From positions 1 through 8,358 of the forward strand of contig JBBSPE010000182.1 of NCBI GenBank assembly GCA_038259155.1: a stretch of 8,358 nt of DNA. The letters run 5' to 3'. Below are positions 1 to 6,856 of this stretch, piece after piece; within the stretch, counting starts at the first letter, position 1; every line of letters starts with the position of its first letter. Both the position numbers and the translations under genes were made by a program. Under the pieces are notes generated by a model. That model searched no databases and had not been told where the DNA came from. It worked only from the letters and a program-made list of their open reading frames with translations. This DNA comes from JAABRT01 sp038259155 (lineage in GTDB: Bacteria > Gemmatimonadota > Gemmatimonadetes > Gemmatimonadales > Gemmatimonadaceae).

Positions 1-728
1 ACGATGATACGAACAAAGGGGACCGGCGCCGACGCTCGAATGGTGGCGACGCCGAGCGTGTCCACGCCGTCTTCAAAAAGCGGGGACATGGCGCCGGGAG
101 CCGTCTGGTGATTTCTGAACTGAAAGAAACTTCCCGTTGCCGGCCGTGGACCCGGAGAGGCAAGCGGTGGGGTTGGGAAGTAGAGAAACATCCGGTCGGT
201 GGGTCCTTTCGGGTCACGCGCCAGGAGCGCCTCATGAGGAACCGCCTCACCGTCGGGTCGCGTGAGTCGAATGTCCCGCAGTGCGATGGCCTGCTCGTCC
301 TCAGGGTCGGTGAGGCTCACGTTCATGCGCAGGCACCCGATGGGCGCGCCGTCCGGCCAGAAGTCGATGCGATGCCACAACGTGTCAGGATCACGCGCCC
401 GCCGACCGTTGATCAGATCCTGGTCTTCCCGGACTACGCCAATACGCACCGTCAGGCGGACTTCTGCCTGATAGTAGGTCACCTGCTCGTGTTGAGACGC
501 ATACACACGGCTGATGGCTTCTTGAATGGCCTCCAACTCACGCGGTCGCTGTTGATCGACAACAGCAGGCACAGGAACATCCAGCAGCACCGGCAGCTCC
601 ATCAACTTCTGGTAGGTGCGCGTCCGCGCCTGGGTGTACAACTCGTTCAGTCCGTCGGCGAGCCCGCGTGGAAAGTCGAACGTGCCGAGGTTCGTTGGGA
701 GCTCGATGACCTGATCTGGAGAAATCTG
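1..728 (-). pseudogene. Out-of-frame C-terminal continuation of the patatin-like phospholipase, with an extra domain; runs off the window
   Basis: Read on the minus strand from 728, a frame different from that of the upstream catalytic part stays open to position 1, about 242 codons without a stop. It begins KQISPDQVIELPTNLG, then FDFPRGLADGLNELY and RTYQKL, which reads as the normal end of a patatin domain. The remaining ~180 residues (from about 540 down to 1) alternate short hydrophobic strands with turns (VRLTVRIGVV, LWHRIDFWPDG, IGCLRMNVSLTD, IALRDIRLT, FFQFRNHQ) and look like a beta-rich accessory domain that I do not recognise. Adding one A to the GAAAGC run at 728-733 joins it seamlessly to the upstream frame as FAREKQISPDQ. 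I infer one original gene, longer than a plain patatin of ~300 residues. The end of the gene lies outside the window. Confidence 0.75.
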
Positions 729-1456
729 CTTTCGCGCGCGAAGGGTACCAGCGCGATTGCCACGACCGGTCCATCTGTTTCGCAGTAGTTCACCAACGCG
801 TCGATGGGCAGGTTTTCGCACAGTCCACCATCCACGAGCAATGGCTGCCCTGGCGACGTGGCATGCGACTGAAACAGGAACGGAACGGCGATGGACGCCA
901 TGAGTGCGTTCACGATCGACTCGTCCGGTGTCGTCTCGACGGAGAATGTGTGACTCCCACCCGCCACGACGTCGGACGCCACGACGGCGAGTGGCCGATA
1001 GCCGTTCTCGGCGGTGAGATCGGAAAACCTGAGTTGTCGCTGCTCCTTCGCATCAGGACGCGTCGCAAAAAAGCGCCCGAGCTTTTGGCGAATGGGCGCG
1101 AGGTCAACGATGGGTCGACCCCGGTACGCGCGCCACGCCATGCCTGCCGGTGAGGGGAACTGAAGCATCGTCTCCAGCTCAGCGCGGTGGCTCAACAAGG
1201 TGGCGCGTACATCATCGATCGGATGCCCGACGGCGAGCAGTGCGGCAGCGAGTGCGCCAGCACTGGTACCGGCGAATCGCGTGACCCGAATCGCTCGCGC
1301 CGCACCATTCTGTTGTTCGGCATTCTGCACAGCCTGCATTGCGCCGAGCAGCAGACTCAGCCGAGCACCGCCACCTTGCACGGCCAACTGGATCCGAAGC
1401 GGCTCAACCGTGGACGGAATCTGTGAGCGGATCGGGGTGTGACGCGACACAGTCAT
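647..1456 (-). CDS. Patatin-like phospholipase, catalytic part; reading frame broken near its C-terminus
   Basis: This encodes a predicted patatin-family acyl hydrolase (Pfam Patatin), which cleaves acyl chains from membrane lipids through a Ser-Asp dyad. Visible motifs are the oxyanion-hole loop QGGGAR (27-32), the nucleophile elbow GTSAG with Ser65, and the catalytic Asp209 in LLVDGG followed by ENLPID. There is no signal peptide, so it is probably cytosolic or at the inner membrane face. The ATG at 1456 is supported by a GGAAG Shine-Dalgarno 6 nt upstream. Authentic sequence ends at about residue 242 (VAIALVPFARE); the last ~27 residues to the stop at 647 are low-complexity shifted-frame translation. 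The gene lies 147 bp downstream of the ADP-ribosylglycohydrolase on the same strand, so co-transcription is possible. As written, the dyad is retained but the C-terminal part of the fold and the accessory domain are lost. Confidence 0.88.
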   Translation of the reverse strand: MTVSRHTPIRSQIPSTVEPLRIQLAVQGGGARLSLLLGAMQAVQNAEQQNGAARAIRVTRFAGTSAGALAAALLAVGHPIDDVRATLLSHRAELETMLQFPSPAGMAWRAYRGRPIVDLAPIRQKLGRFFATRPDAKEQRQLRFSDLTAENGYRPLAVVASDVVAGGSHTFSVETTPDESIVNALMASIAVPFLFQSHATSPGQPLLVDGGLCENLPIDALVNYCETDGPVVAIALVPFARESRFLQIRSSSSQRTSARSTFHAGSPTD

Positions 1457-1462
1457 GAGAGA

Positions 1463-1467
1463 CTTCC
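1463..1467 (-). promoter_or_regulatory. Ribosome binding site of the patatin gene
   Basis: On the minus strand GGAAG stands 6 nt before the ATG at 1456. It supports this start, which is also the most natural one given that the GGGAR loop lies 27 residues downstream. Confidence 0.5.
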
Positions 1468-1603
1468 ACGTTGAAAGAAGCGCCTATTGTTGCCGTTGGC
1501 GCTTCGGAGACCCGCAGCCACGGCGAGACGACCCCGCGAAACCGTCCATAGAATGTTCAAGCCGAGACGTCGCCTCGCAAGCGTGCAATTGTGGTTTGGC
1601 CAA

Positions 1604-2383
1604 TCAACTCTCTGCTCGAAAGAACCGCACCCTGAACTCCCGCACCACCTCCAGTAGCACGTCGTCCAACGTCAGTTCAACGCGCTCCACCACCTCCGCC
1701 GGCAACCCGCCCCAATACGCCTCCGCAATCCCCCCGGCAATCGCCGCCTGCGTATCCGCATCGCCACCCAGCGAAATGGCCAACCGGATCGCGTCCTCCG
1801 CGTCTTCTGCATCAAGAAACGCGATGATGGCCTCCGGCACCGACCCGGCACACGACACGTCGAACGCATAGCCGTCGCGGATGTCTGCCACTGTGCGCGT
1901 GAGGTCGTAGCCTGTGTGCGCGGTGACCTGCTCGCGGATCTGTGCCTGGGGAACCCGCGTCTTCGCCAGGTACACCGCCAGCGCCGCGGCTTGCGCACCC
2001 TTGATCCCCTCCGGATGGCTGTGTGTAACCGCCGCGCTCCGCTCAGCCTCCGCCAGCGCCCACTCGGCTGAGGGCGCCGCCAGTCCCACAGGGCTCACGC
2101 GCATGGCCGAACCGTTGCCCCAGCTGTTGTAGGGCTGTTTGTCCGCGCTGCGCAGCCAACGGCGGAAAGTGCCGCCGTAGCCGGCGCGTGGGTACAGGTT
2201 GCCGAAGCGATGATACGCGTCGGCGTACGACTCGCCGGTGAGCAGCGCGTGCGCGGTGGCCACCGTGAGCACGGTGTCATCGGTGAAGCGGCTGTGCGGC
2301 ATGAAGAGGGGGAAGTCGGTGGAGTTCACCGGCCGATGTTCGTAGGCGGAGCCAATGATGTCGCCGGCGATGGCACCAAACAT
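1604..2383 (-). CDS. ADP-ribosylglycohydrolase family protein (DraG/ARH-like)
   Basis: This is a dinuclear-metal hydrolase of the ADP_ribosyl_GH family, which removes ADP-ribose from modified proteins or other ADP-ribosylated targets. From the ATG at 2383 it is 259 aa, close to the family's usual length. Motifs in order: MFGAIAGDIIGSAYE (1-15), the metal-binding FTDDT (33-37, Asp35 and Asp36), GNGSAMR (89-95), SHPEGIKGAQAAA (122-134) and the second metal site GGDADT (206-211, Asp208 and Asp210). All expected metal ligands are present, so it should be active. The start at 2383 was chosen because the family begins with this M-x-G-A-I-x-G-D motif; an in-frame ATG at 2500 would add 39 residues translated from the 10-bp repeat region. 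No clear Shine-Dalgarno precedes 2383. It is divergent from the protease/STAND operon and upstream of the patatin gene. No partner ADP-ribosyltransferase is visible in the window, so the substrate is unknown. Confidence 0.92.
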   Translation of the reverse strand: MFGAIAGDIIGSAYEHRPVNSTDFPLFMPHSRFTDDTVLTVATAHALLTGESYADAYHRFGNLYPRAGYGGTFRRWLRSADKQPYNSWGNGSAMRVSPVGLAAPSAEWALAEAERSAAVTHSHPEGIKGAQAAALAVYLAKTRVPQAQIREQVTAHTGYDLTRTVADIRDGYAFDVSCAGSVPEAIIAFLDAEDAEDAIRLAISLGGDADTQAAIAGGIAEAYWGGLPAEVVERVELTLDDVLLEVVREFRVRFFRAES

Positions 2384-2418
2384 GGGATGGGGGTTGGAGG
2401 GAAACAGAATCGTGGATG

Positions 2419-2453
2419 TGTCCGCGCATGTCCGTGCAGGTCCGTGCATGTCC
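2419..2453. repeat. 10-bp tandem direct repeat in the divergent intergenic region
   Basis: Units of 10 bp follow each other: TCCGCGCATG (2421-2430), TCCGTGCAGG (2431-2440), TCCGTGCATG (2441-2450), then TCC. They differ at one or two positions. The spacing of one helical turn would allow a protein to bind repeatedly on one face of the DNA. It could equally be a short slippage-derived repeat. It sits between the two divergent starts at 2383 and 2543. Confidence 0.6.
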
Positions 2454-2464
2454 AACATCTCGAA

Positions 2465-2493
2465 TTGCCATCCGTTCCGCCTGCCCGCATCTT
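2465..2493 (+). promoter_or_regulatory. Weak candidate promoter for the four-gene operon
   Basis: TTGCCA (2465-2470, five of six matches to the -35 consensus) is followed after 17 bp by CATCTT (2488-2493), a poor -10 match. The -10 would overlap the left arm of the inverted repeat at 2488-2504, a common place for a repressor site. In GC-rich DNA such matches occur by chance, so this is only a suggestion. Confidence 0.2.
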
Positions 2494-2504
2494 CTGGCAA
2501 GATG
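2488..2504. promoter_or_regulatory. Inverted repeat CATCTT-N5-AAGATG, possible operator or leader hairpin
   Basis: Two perfect 6-bp arms, CATCTT (2488-2493) and AAGATG (2499-2504), flank CTGGC. As RNA, the stem extends by a G-U and a C-G pair to 2486-2506. It lies 38 bp upstream of the ATG at 2543, where a dimeric regulator or a leader hairpin could act. It is relatively AT-rich against its surroundings. Confidence 0.35.
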
Positions 2505-2530
2505 TGATTCTGCGGTACCCCACCGTCTGC

Positions 2531-2534
2531 GAGG
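2531..2534 (+). promoter_or_regulatory. Ribosome binding site of the first operon gene
   Basis: GAGG lies 8 nt before the ATG at 2543. It decides this start over the in-frame ATG at 2210, which lies inside the antisense ADP-ribosylglycohydrolase gene. Confidence 0.55.
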
Positions 2535-2542
2535 CCAACCGA

Positions 2543-3832
2543 ATGTCAGAACCGCCAACGGCGCACGCCGAGGCACTCAAGCGGCTCAAGGAGCGCAAGG
2601 AACTCGCGGACGCGGAGCGCGAGGCCCTGAGTGCAGAGCAGAGCACCACGGCCGCTCGCCTTGCGGTGCCGCCGTCGGGGGTGGCGGGCACGGTGACACT
2701 TGGCGAGCAGGCAGGCGCGATGGAAACGGCCCTGCTCACGGGCCATGCGCTGAAGCGCGCCGCGCGACTGGTCGCGACCGCCGTGCTGGAGGCACTCCCG
2801 CGCATGGACGCGACGACCGTGGGCGCGACCGCACCGCAGTTGCTCGTGGTTCCGGCTGGCGAGATGCCGGATTCCCTGGCGATCGCGGCGCGCTACACCG
2901 AGCGCGATCTGCTGCTGGAAACACTGGTGCGCGAGATCGGCCACGGCGCGTCCGCCGTCAAACGCATCGGGAACGCGCCGTCGTCGTCCGAACGCGACAC
3001 ATCCGACTCCGCGTCCGGCACCGATTCAACGCCGTCGGATCCGGGCACTGACAACGTCCGCAGCGTTACGGGCCTGGAAAGCATTCCGGCCATCGGCGCG
3101 GGATTGCAGGCGGCCGCCGCCCTGCTGAGCTACTTCAAGAGCGACTACACGATCGCAGGACGCGCGGTGGCCACCGACGACGCACTGCTCGCACGGGCCG
3201 TGGCCGGCGCCATCCTTGCGCGCGCCTGCCGCTGCGCACCGGACGTGCACCTGCCGTGTGCATTCGACGTGACACACGTTGTGCAGCTTGGCACCCGGAT
3301 CAACGACTTCACGAAGAGCATCGGCTTCCAGCGCGACAAGGCCATGCAGTCGTGCGACGCGATGGCACAGGAACTGGATCGTCTCGCCAGCGCGGAGCAG
3401 TCCATTCCGGCAGACGCCACAGATGCCGACGCGCGACGCGCCGACATCGCGGCTCGGCGAGCAGTGGTGACCCGTGCCCACGAGCGGCTGAAGGCCGTGG
3501 TCGAAGCCGCCGATCGCTGGCTGGCCGCGCCGTTCGGGGACGGCGAGGCGGGCGCGTTGGCACTCCGTGAATGGATGCTGTGGGATCGCATGCGCTCCGA
3601 ATCGCCAGGCGCGCACATCCTCGTGGTGAAGACGGAGCAGGCGGGCGGCTCCAGCATCACGGTCAAGAACCTCTGGACGGCGTTCGGTCGCTTGCCCTAC
3701 TACCTGTCGGCCGGCGTCGTGGTCAGCTATCAACTGTTTGACGGCGCGACGGGCGCGCTGCGAGCGAGCGATGTTTTTCCCGTGCACGGCGGATTCATCT
3801 CGCCGCGCGACCTGTCCTGGCGCGCGCCATGA
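2543..3832 (+). CDS. Protein of unknown function, first gene of the protease/STAND operon
   Basis: This is a 429-aa protein that I do not recognise. Seen in order: a charged N-terminal helix rich in Lys, Glu and Arg (about 8-40, possibly coiled coil); a helical and strand region (55-142) with MDATTVGATAPQLLVVPAG (88-106); a Ser/Asp/Pro-rich linker (144-172); a helical block with LLSYFKSDYTIAGRAV (194-209) and Ala-rich DDALLARAVAGAILARA (212-228); a long Ala/Arg-rich helical stretch probably forming a coiled coil (262-327); and a compact end (355-429) with HILVVKTEQAGGSSITVKNL and LSAGVVVSYQLFD. There is no signal peptide and no clear membrane span. Its stop overlaps the next start by 4 bp (ATGA), so it is translationally coupled to a serine protease and should act with it, perhaps as adaptor, substrate or effector. 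Codon and base composition match its neighbours. Confidence 0.85.
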   Translation: MSEPPTAHAEALKRLKERKELADAEREALSAEQSTTAARLAVPPSGVAGTVTLGEQAGAMETALLTGHALKRAARLVATAVLEALPRMDATTVGATAPQLLVVPAGEMPDSLAIAARYTERDLLLETLVREIGHGASAVKRIGNAPSSSERDTSDSASGTDSTPSDPGTDNVRSVTGLESIPAIGAGLQAAAALLSYFKSDYTIAGRAVATDDALLARAVAGAILARACRCAPDVHLPCAFDVTHVVQLGTRINDFTKSIGFQRDKAMQSCDAMAQELDRLASAEQSIPADATDADARRADIAARRAVVTRAHERLKAVVEAADRWLAAPFGDGEAGALALREWMLWDRMRSESPGAHILVVKTEQAGGSSITVKNLWTAFGRLPYYLSAGVVVSYQLFDGATGALRASDVFPVHGGFISPRDLSWRAP

Positions 3833-4941
3833 CGGGACCGGCGCGCGTGCCGGCGCCGAGCAACCGTTCGCTCGTTGCCCGGTTCCTGTCCATCCCCACA
3901 ACCACTGGTCGCACGGAGTCGGTGGCCGGCGACCAGGGACGCGTGCCGACAGACGAGGAGTTCGCGAGGCTGTCGGGAGAGCTGGCCCGTGCGGCCGCCA
4001 CCGATCCGCTGCCCTTCCACCTGACCGACTCGCTGCGCGATGCCGCAACGCTTGCGACGGTGCTGCAGGGTGCCGGCGATCGCCTGCGCGCCCACGGCTT
4101 GGAGGCCGAGCTCGACGAGCCGCAACAGCGCGCGCTCGAAGCCATTGTGCGGCTCACCGGTCGCCCCGCACTCCTGGTGCAGGACGACTGGATCGAGCTG
4201 CCCACCGGTCCGTGGGAGATGCTCGCCCCGTATCGAGACGCCATTGCCCGAGCGGTGGCGTGCGTGGGACGGCTCGGAATCGCGGACGGTTATGGCCTGC
4301 CGTACGCGGGCACAGGATTCATGGTGGGCGCCGGACTCGTGATGACCAACCGCCACGTGGTGGAGCCCTTCGCGATGCAACGTGGTCGCGGCTGGTTGCT
4401 CGATCCGGGTTGCAACATGACGTTCGACACGAAGGAGGAGTTCGGCTCAACGAGCACCCGTTGCTACGCGGTGGCGTCGATTCGCAGCATCGATGATCGC
4501 GAAGACGTCGATCTCGCGCTGTTGCAACTGGCCGCCCCCTTGGCGGGAGCTCCGCCGTGGCCGTCTCCGCTCGCCGTGCAGGGCGACACGAAGCATCTGG
4601 CCGCAGGCAACACGGTCTACGTGGTGGGTTATCCGGCGGCGGACAGCGACCGGAACGACGACGCGGTCATGCAGCAGATCATGCACGGCGTGTACGGCAA
4701 GAAGCGCCTGTCGCCGGGCCGTGTCACGGAAGCGGATCCGCACGACTTCTGGTTCAACCATGACTGCACCACACTCGGCGGCAACTCAGGCTCGTGCGTG
4801 GTGGACCTGACCACGAACGCCGTGATCGGTCTCCATTTCGCCGGCGAGTTCGGCGTGTCGAACTCCGCGGTGAGCCTGCCGCCGTTGCGCGATGATCCCG
4901 CGCTTCGTGATGTGTCGTGGCGGAGCGGACGCGATGAGTGA
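3829..4941 (+). CDS. Trypsin-like serine protease (S1 family, Trypsin_2 type), cytoplasmic
   Basis: This is a 370-aa predicted serine endopeptidase with a complete triad: His176 in LVMTNRHVVEP, Asp228 in REDVDLALLQL, and Ser320 in LGGNSGSCVVD. The preceding YAGTGFMVGAGLV (159-171) is the usual first strand of the fold, and VYVVGYPAAD (263-272) is also typical. An N-terminal region of about 155 residues contains a helical segment (40-115) and ALEAIVRLTGRPALLVQDDW (102-121), leading to PYRDAIARAVACVGRLG just before the protease domain; it probably docks or gates the protease. There is no signal peptide or hydrophobic anchor, so it is intracellular, unlike HtrA/DegP proteases. Its ATG overlaps the upstream stop by 4 bp and has no Shine-Dalgarno of its own. 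It overlaps the next gene by 8 bp. The substrate is unknown; a conflict-system effector role is inferred from context. Confidence 0.93.
   Translation: MTGPARVPAPSNRSLVARFLSIPTTTGRTESVAGDQGRVPTDEEFARLSGELARAAATDPLPFHLTDSLRDAATLATVLQGAGDRLRAHGLEAELDEPQQRALEAIVRLTGRPALLVQDDWIELPTGPWEMLAPYRDAIARAVACVGRLGIADGYGLPYAGTGFMVGAGLVMTNRHVVEPFAMQRGRGWLLDPGCNMTFDTKEEFGSTSTRCYAVASIRSIDDREDVDLALLQLAAPLAGAPPWPSPLAVQGDTKHLAAGNTVYVVGYPAADSDRNDDAVMQQIMHGVYGKKRLSPGRVTEADPHDFWFNHDCTTLGGNSGSCVVDLTTNAVIGLHFAGEFGVSNSAVSLPPLRDDPALRDVSWRSGRDE
4922..4925 (+). promoter_or_regulatory. Ribosome binding site for the protease-NTPase fusion gene
   Basis: GGAG lies 8 nt before the ATG at 4934, inside the end of the upstream gene. 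It supports 4934 over the in-frame ATG at 4892, which would force a 50-bp overlap. Confidence 0.5.
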
Positions 4942-6856
4942 CCGCCAGGTGGACATCCTCGCGCGCGCGGCCGGTGAATGGCTCACCTTCGAGCGGTTGC
5001 GCCAGGAACTGCTGTCCGTGGGCGCCAACGATCCGCTCCTCGTGGCCGGTGCGAGCCGCGACGTTGAGGCAGTGGTCCGCATTCTGCTCGAGCCCGACCG
5101 CCCAGCCGGCGACGTGCGGAGCGTCCGCTTTGCGTTGCTGCGCATGCTGCGTGGACACAAGGACGTCATCGCGCTTCAGCGCGAGGATCTGGTGCTCGCG
5201 GTCGAGGCACAGGAAACGACGTCCGACTCGGCGCTGCAGGCGCTGCTCGAGGCGCGCAGCGACGTCTTTGCGCAGTGGGGCGCGTTTCAGCGTGGCATGC
5301 AGCAGGTCGGCCCCACCCTGTGCCAGATCCGCATCGATGACAAGGCCGCAGGAACGGGCTTCCTGATCAGCGATCGTCACGTGCTCACGGCATTCCATGT
5401 GGTGAAGGATCTCGTGGGGGAGCACGCCATCCCGACGCCCGGAAGCCATAAACGAATCACGGCCGTGTTTGACGAGATCGCGCCCGAGGGGAAATCCGGC
5501 AACGCCGAGCGCGTGAGTTTTGAGGCGGCGGGACAATGGCTCGTGTGCAGCTCCGAGTTCGACAGCAACGAAGATGTTTCACCCGCGCCGCTCGACACCA
5601 TCTCCGCAGGCCGACTCGACTACGCCGTCATCTGCCTGGCGGCACCGGCAGGATTGCACGCGCCGCGCCACCAGAAGAGCACCCCTCGGCACTGGCTCGA
5701 CATCGCGGCGTTGGCCCGGCAACCGTCACCCCAGGCGCAGATGGTCATCGCGCACTTTCCCGGCGGCGCCGACCTGCGACTCTCCATTGGCCTGTACGAT
5801 CGGCACTCCACGTGTCGGCAGCGCATCCGCTACCGGGCCCCCGCGCTGCACGGATCGTCCGGCGCACCCTGCTTCACGGTGGACTGGCGTCCGTACGCGC
5901 TGCACAACGCGGGCTACGATGCGGTGCACCTCAACCAGGGCGTGCCGCTCGATCTGATCGTGGCTGCGATCGGCGGGCTGGCGGTGCTGCACGACGCCCA
6001 GGTGACGGACCGTCAGCTCCTGCCGGCCATCACGGCCGACGGCGATCCGATCTTCGGCCGCCTCGAGATCGCGACGCAGGTGCAGGCGATGCTGCAGGGT
6101 ACATCGGAGGCGATCGCGATGGTCGTCACGTCACCGCCGCGGGGTGGCAAGTCGGTCACGGCGGATCTGCTGCGCTCAATGATCATCGACGCCGGCCATC
6201 GCGCGTTCCTGCTGGACGCCGAAAGTTTTGCGGCCGACGCGCCGGAGGCGTTCGCTCGTCGCCTCGTGGCTGCGGTGGCCGGCGACACGATCGATACGGC
6301 GCCGCCGGCCAGCCCCGACAGCCGGCAGCGCGCCCGATGGATCAGCCGAAGCCTTTCCGCCTGGACACGAACCGGTGCGGCGAAGATCGAGCCGGGCCCC
6401 GCCGCCACGCCAGACACCGCGGCGGCTGCGACGACCGGTCGGGGCACGGTGTGGATCATCATCGATCGCTGCGATGTGACATCGTTCTCCGCGGAGGTGC
6501 AGGATCTGCTCGTCGCGCTCGTCAACGACGAGGAGATGCGAAGCGACCAGCCACTGCGACTCCTGCTGCTCGGCTACACGGGCGACCTCGGGGTTGCCAC
6601 GGGTGCGCGCGTGTGGCGTGGCACCCTTGACCTGTTCTCCGTGCCCGGTGTGCTGCCGTTCATGCGCTACACGCTCGCCGCGCTGGGTGTGTCGGAACCA
6701 ATCGAGGAGACGCGACGCAGCGCCGACAGCTGGCTCACGGCGGTGACTGACGTAGGCGTGACCGAATTGCCCCAACTGGCCACAGGGCTGCGCGCCTGGG
6801 CGAACAAGCGCCACGAGCGGCTGGCGACCGATGCGAGCGGAGCGACACGCGAATGA
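4934..6856 (+). CDS. Trypsin-like serine protease fused to a STAND/AAA-like P-loop NTPase domain
   Basis: This is a 640-aa fusion. Residues 1-110 are helical (LARAAGEWLTFERLRQELL, VEAVVRILLE, VRFALLRMLRGHKDVI) and occupy the place where death-like effector-associated domains sit in STAND-linked proteins; I cannot assign one firmly. Residues 125-350 are a trypsin-like protease: AGTGFLISDRHVLTAFHVV with His155, GRLDYAVICL with Asp229, and LHGSSGAPCF with Ser309, so the triad is complete. Residues 370-640 look like a P-loop NTPase: a start motif DPIFGR (371-376), Walker A-like SPPRGGKSV (400-408), where Ser replaces the first Gly, and Walker B TVWIIIDRCD (505-514, Asp511). LRLLLLGYTGD (541-551) fits the sensor-1 strand. 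A Pro/Ala/Thr-rich insert (about 480-503) lies between Walker A and B. There is no signal peptide. It is translationally coupled on both sides (8-bp and 4-bp overlaps). It probably links nucleotide-dependent oligomerisation to proteolysis. Confidence 0.88.
   Translation: MSDRQVDILARAAGEWLTFERLRQELLSVGANDPLLVAGASRDVEAVVRILLEPDRPAGDVRSVRFALLRMLRGHKDVIALQREDLVLAVEAQETTSDSALQALLEARSDVFAQWGAFQRGMQQVGPTLCQIRIDDKAAGTGFLISDRHVLTAFHVVKDLVGEHAIPTPGSHKRITAVFDEIAPEGKSGNAERVSFEAAGQWLVCSSEFDSNEDVSPAPLDTISAGRLDYAVICLAAPAGLHAPRHQKSTPRHWLDIAALARQPSPQAQMVIAHFPGGADLRLSIGLYDRHSTCRQRIRYRAPALHGSSGAPCFTVDWRPYALHNAGYDAVHLNQGVPLDLIVAAIGGLAVLHDAQVTDRQLLPAITADGDPIFGRLEIATQVQAMLQGTSEAIAMVVTSPPRGGKSVTADLLRSMIIDAGHRAFLLDAESFAADAPEAFARRLVAAVAGDTIDTAPPASPDSRQRARWISRSLSAWTRTGAAKIEPGPAATPDTAAAATTGRGTVWIIIDRCDVTSFSAEVQDLLVALVNDEEMRSDQPLRLLLLGYTGDLGVATGARVWRGTLDLFSVPGVLPFMRYTLAALGVSEPIEETRRSADSWLTAVTDVGVTELPQLATGLRAWANKRHERLATDASGATRE
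6839..6842 (+). promoter_or_regulatory. Ribosome binding site of the STAND NTPase gene
   Basis: GGAG ends 10 nt before the ATG at 6853, within the upstream coding region; together with the ATGA overlap it supports this start. Confidence 0.4.

Noticed and set aside
728..733. Programmed -1 ribosomal frameshift in the patatin gene
   Set aside because: The site (GCG CGC GAA AGC) is not an X XXY YYZ heptamer and re-pairing of tRNA-Glu on CGA would be poor; a simple indel is more likely.
108..788. Plus-strand 226-aa ORF opposite the patatin region
   Set aside because: The minus strand here reads as continuous patatin C-terminus plus further domain; the plus-strand product is Arg/Gln/His-rich with no motif, a GC-driven shadow.
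1492..1524. Stem GCCGTTGGC / GCCACGGC between the two minus-strand genes as a terminator
   Set aside because: It has a bulge, a 16-nt loop and no U-tract on either strand, so it cannot be called a terminator.
2384..2500. N-terminal extension of the ADP-ribosylglycohydrolase to an ATG at 2500
   Set aside because: The extra 39 residues translate the 10-bp repeat region and precede the family's usual first motif; the ATG at 2383 starts directly with MFGAIAGD.
2210..2542. Upstream in-frame extension of the first operon gene from an ATG at 2210
   Set aside because: It would run antisense through the well-supported ADP-ribosylglycohydrolase gene; the ATG at 2543 has a GAGG site 8 nt upstream and begins plausible protein sequence.
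3026..4048. Long antisense ORF (340 aa) across the junction of the first two operon genes
   Set aside because: Its composition is Arg/Ala/His-rich and it spans two sense genes with recognisable content; it is an artefact of high third-position GC. The same applies to antisense ORFs at 4754-5536 and 6667-7251.
4892..4933. Upstream start at 4892 for the protease-NTPase fusion
   Set aside because: It would give a 50-bp overlap with the preceding gene, and a start with GGAG 8 nt upstream exists at 4934.
5536..6630. Plus-strand shifted-frame ORF of 364 aa inside the fusion gene
   Set aside because: It is Arg-rich shadow translation; the protease Ser motif, Walker A and Walker B are all in the other frame.
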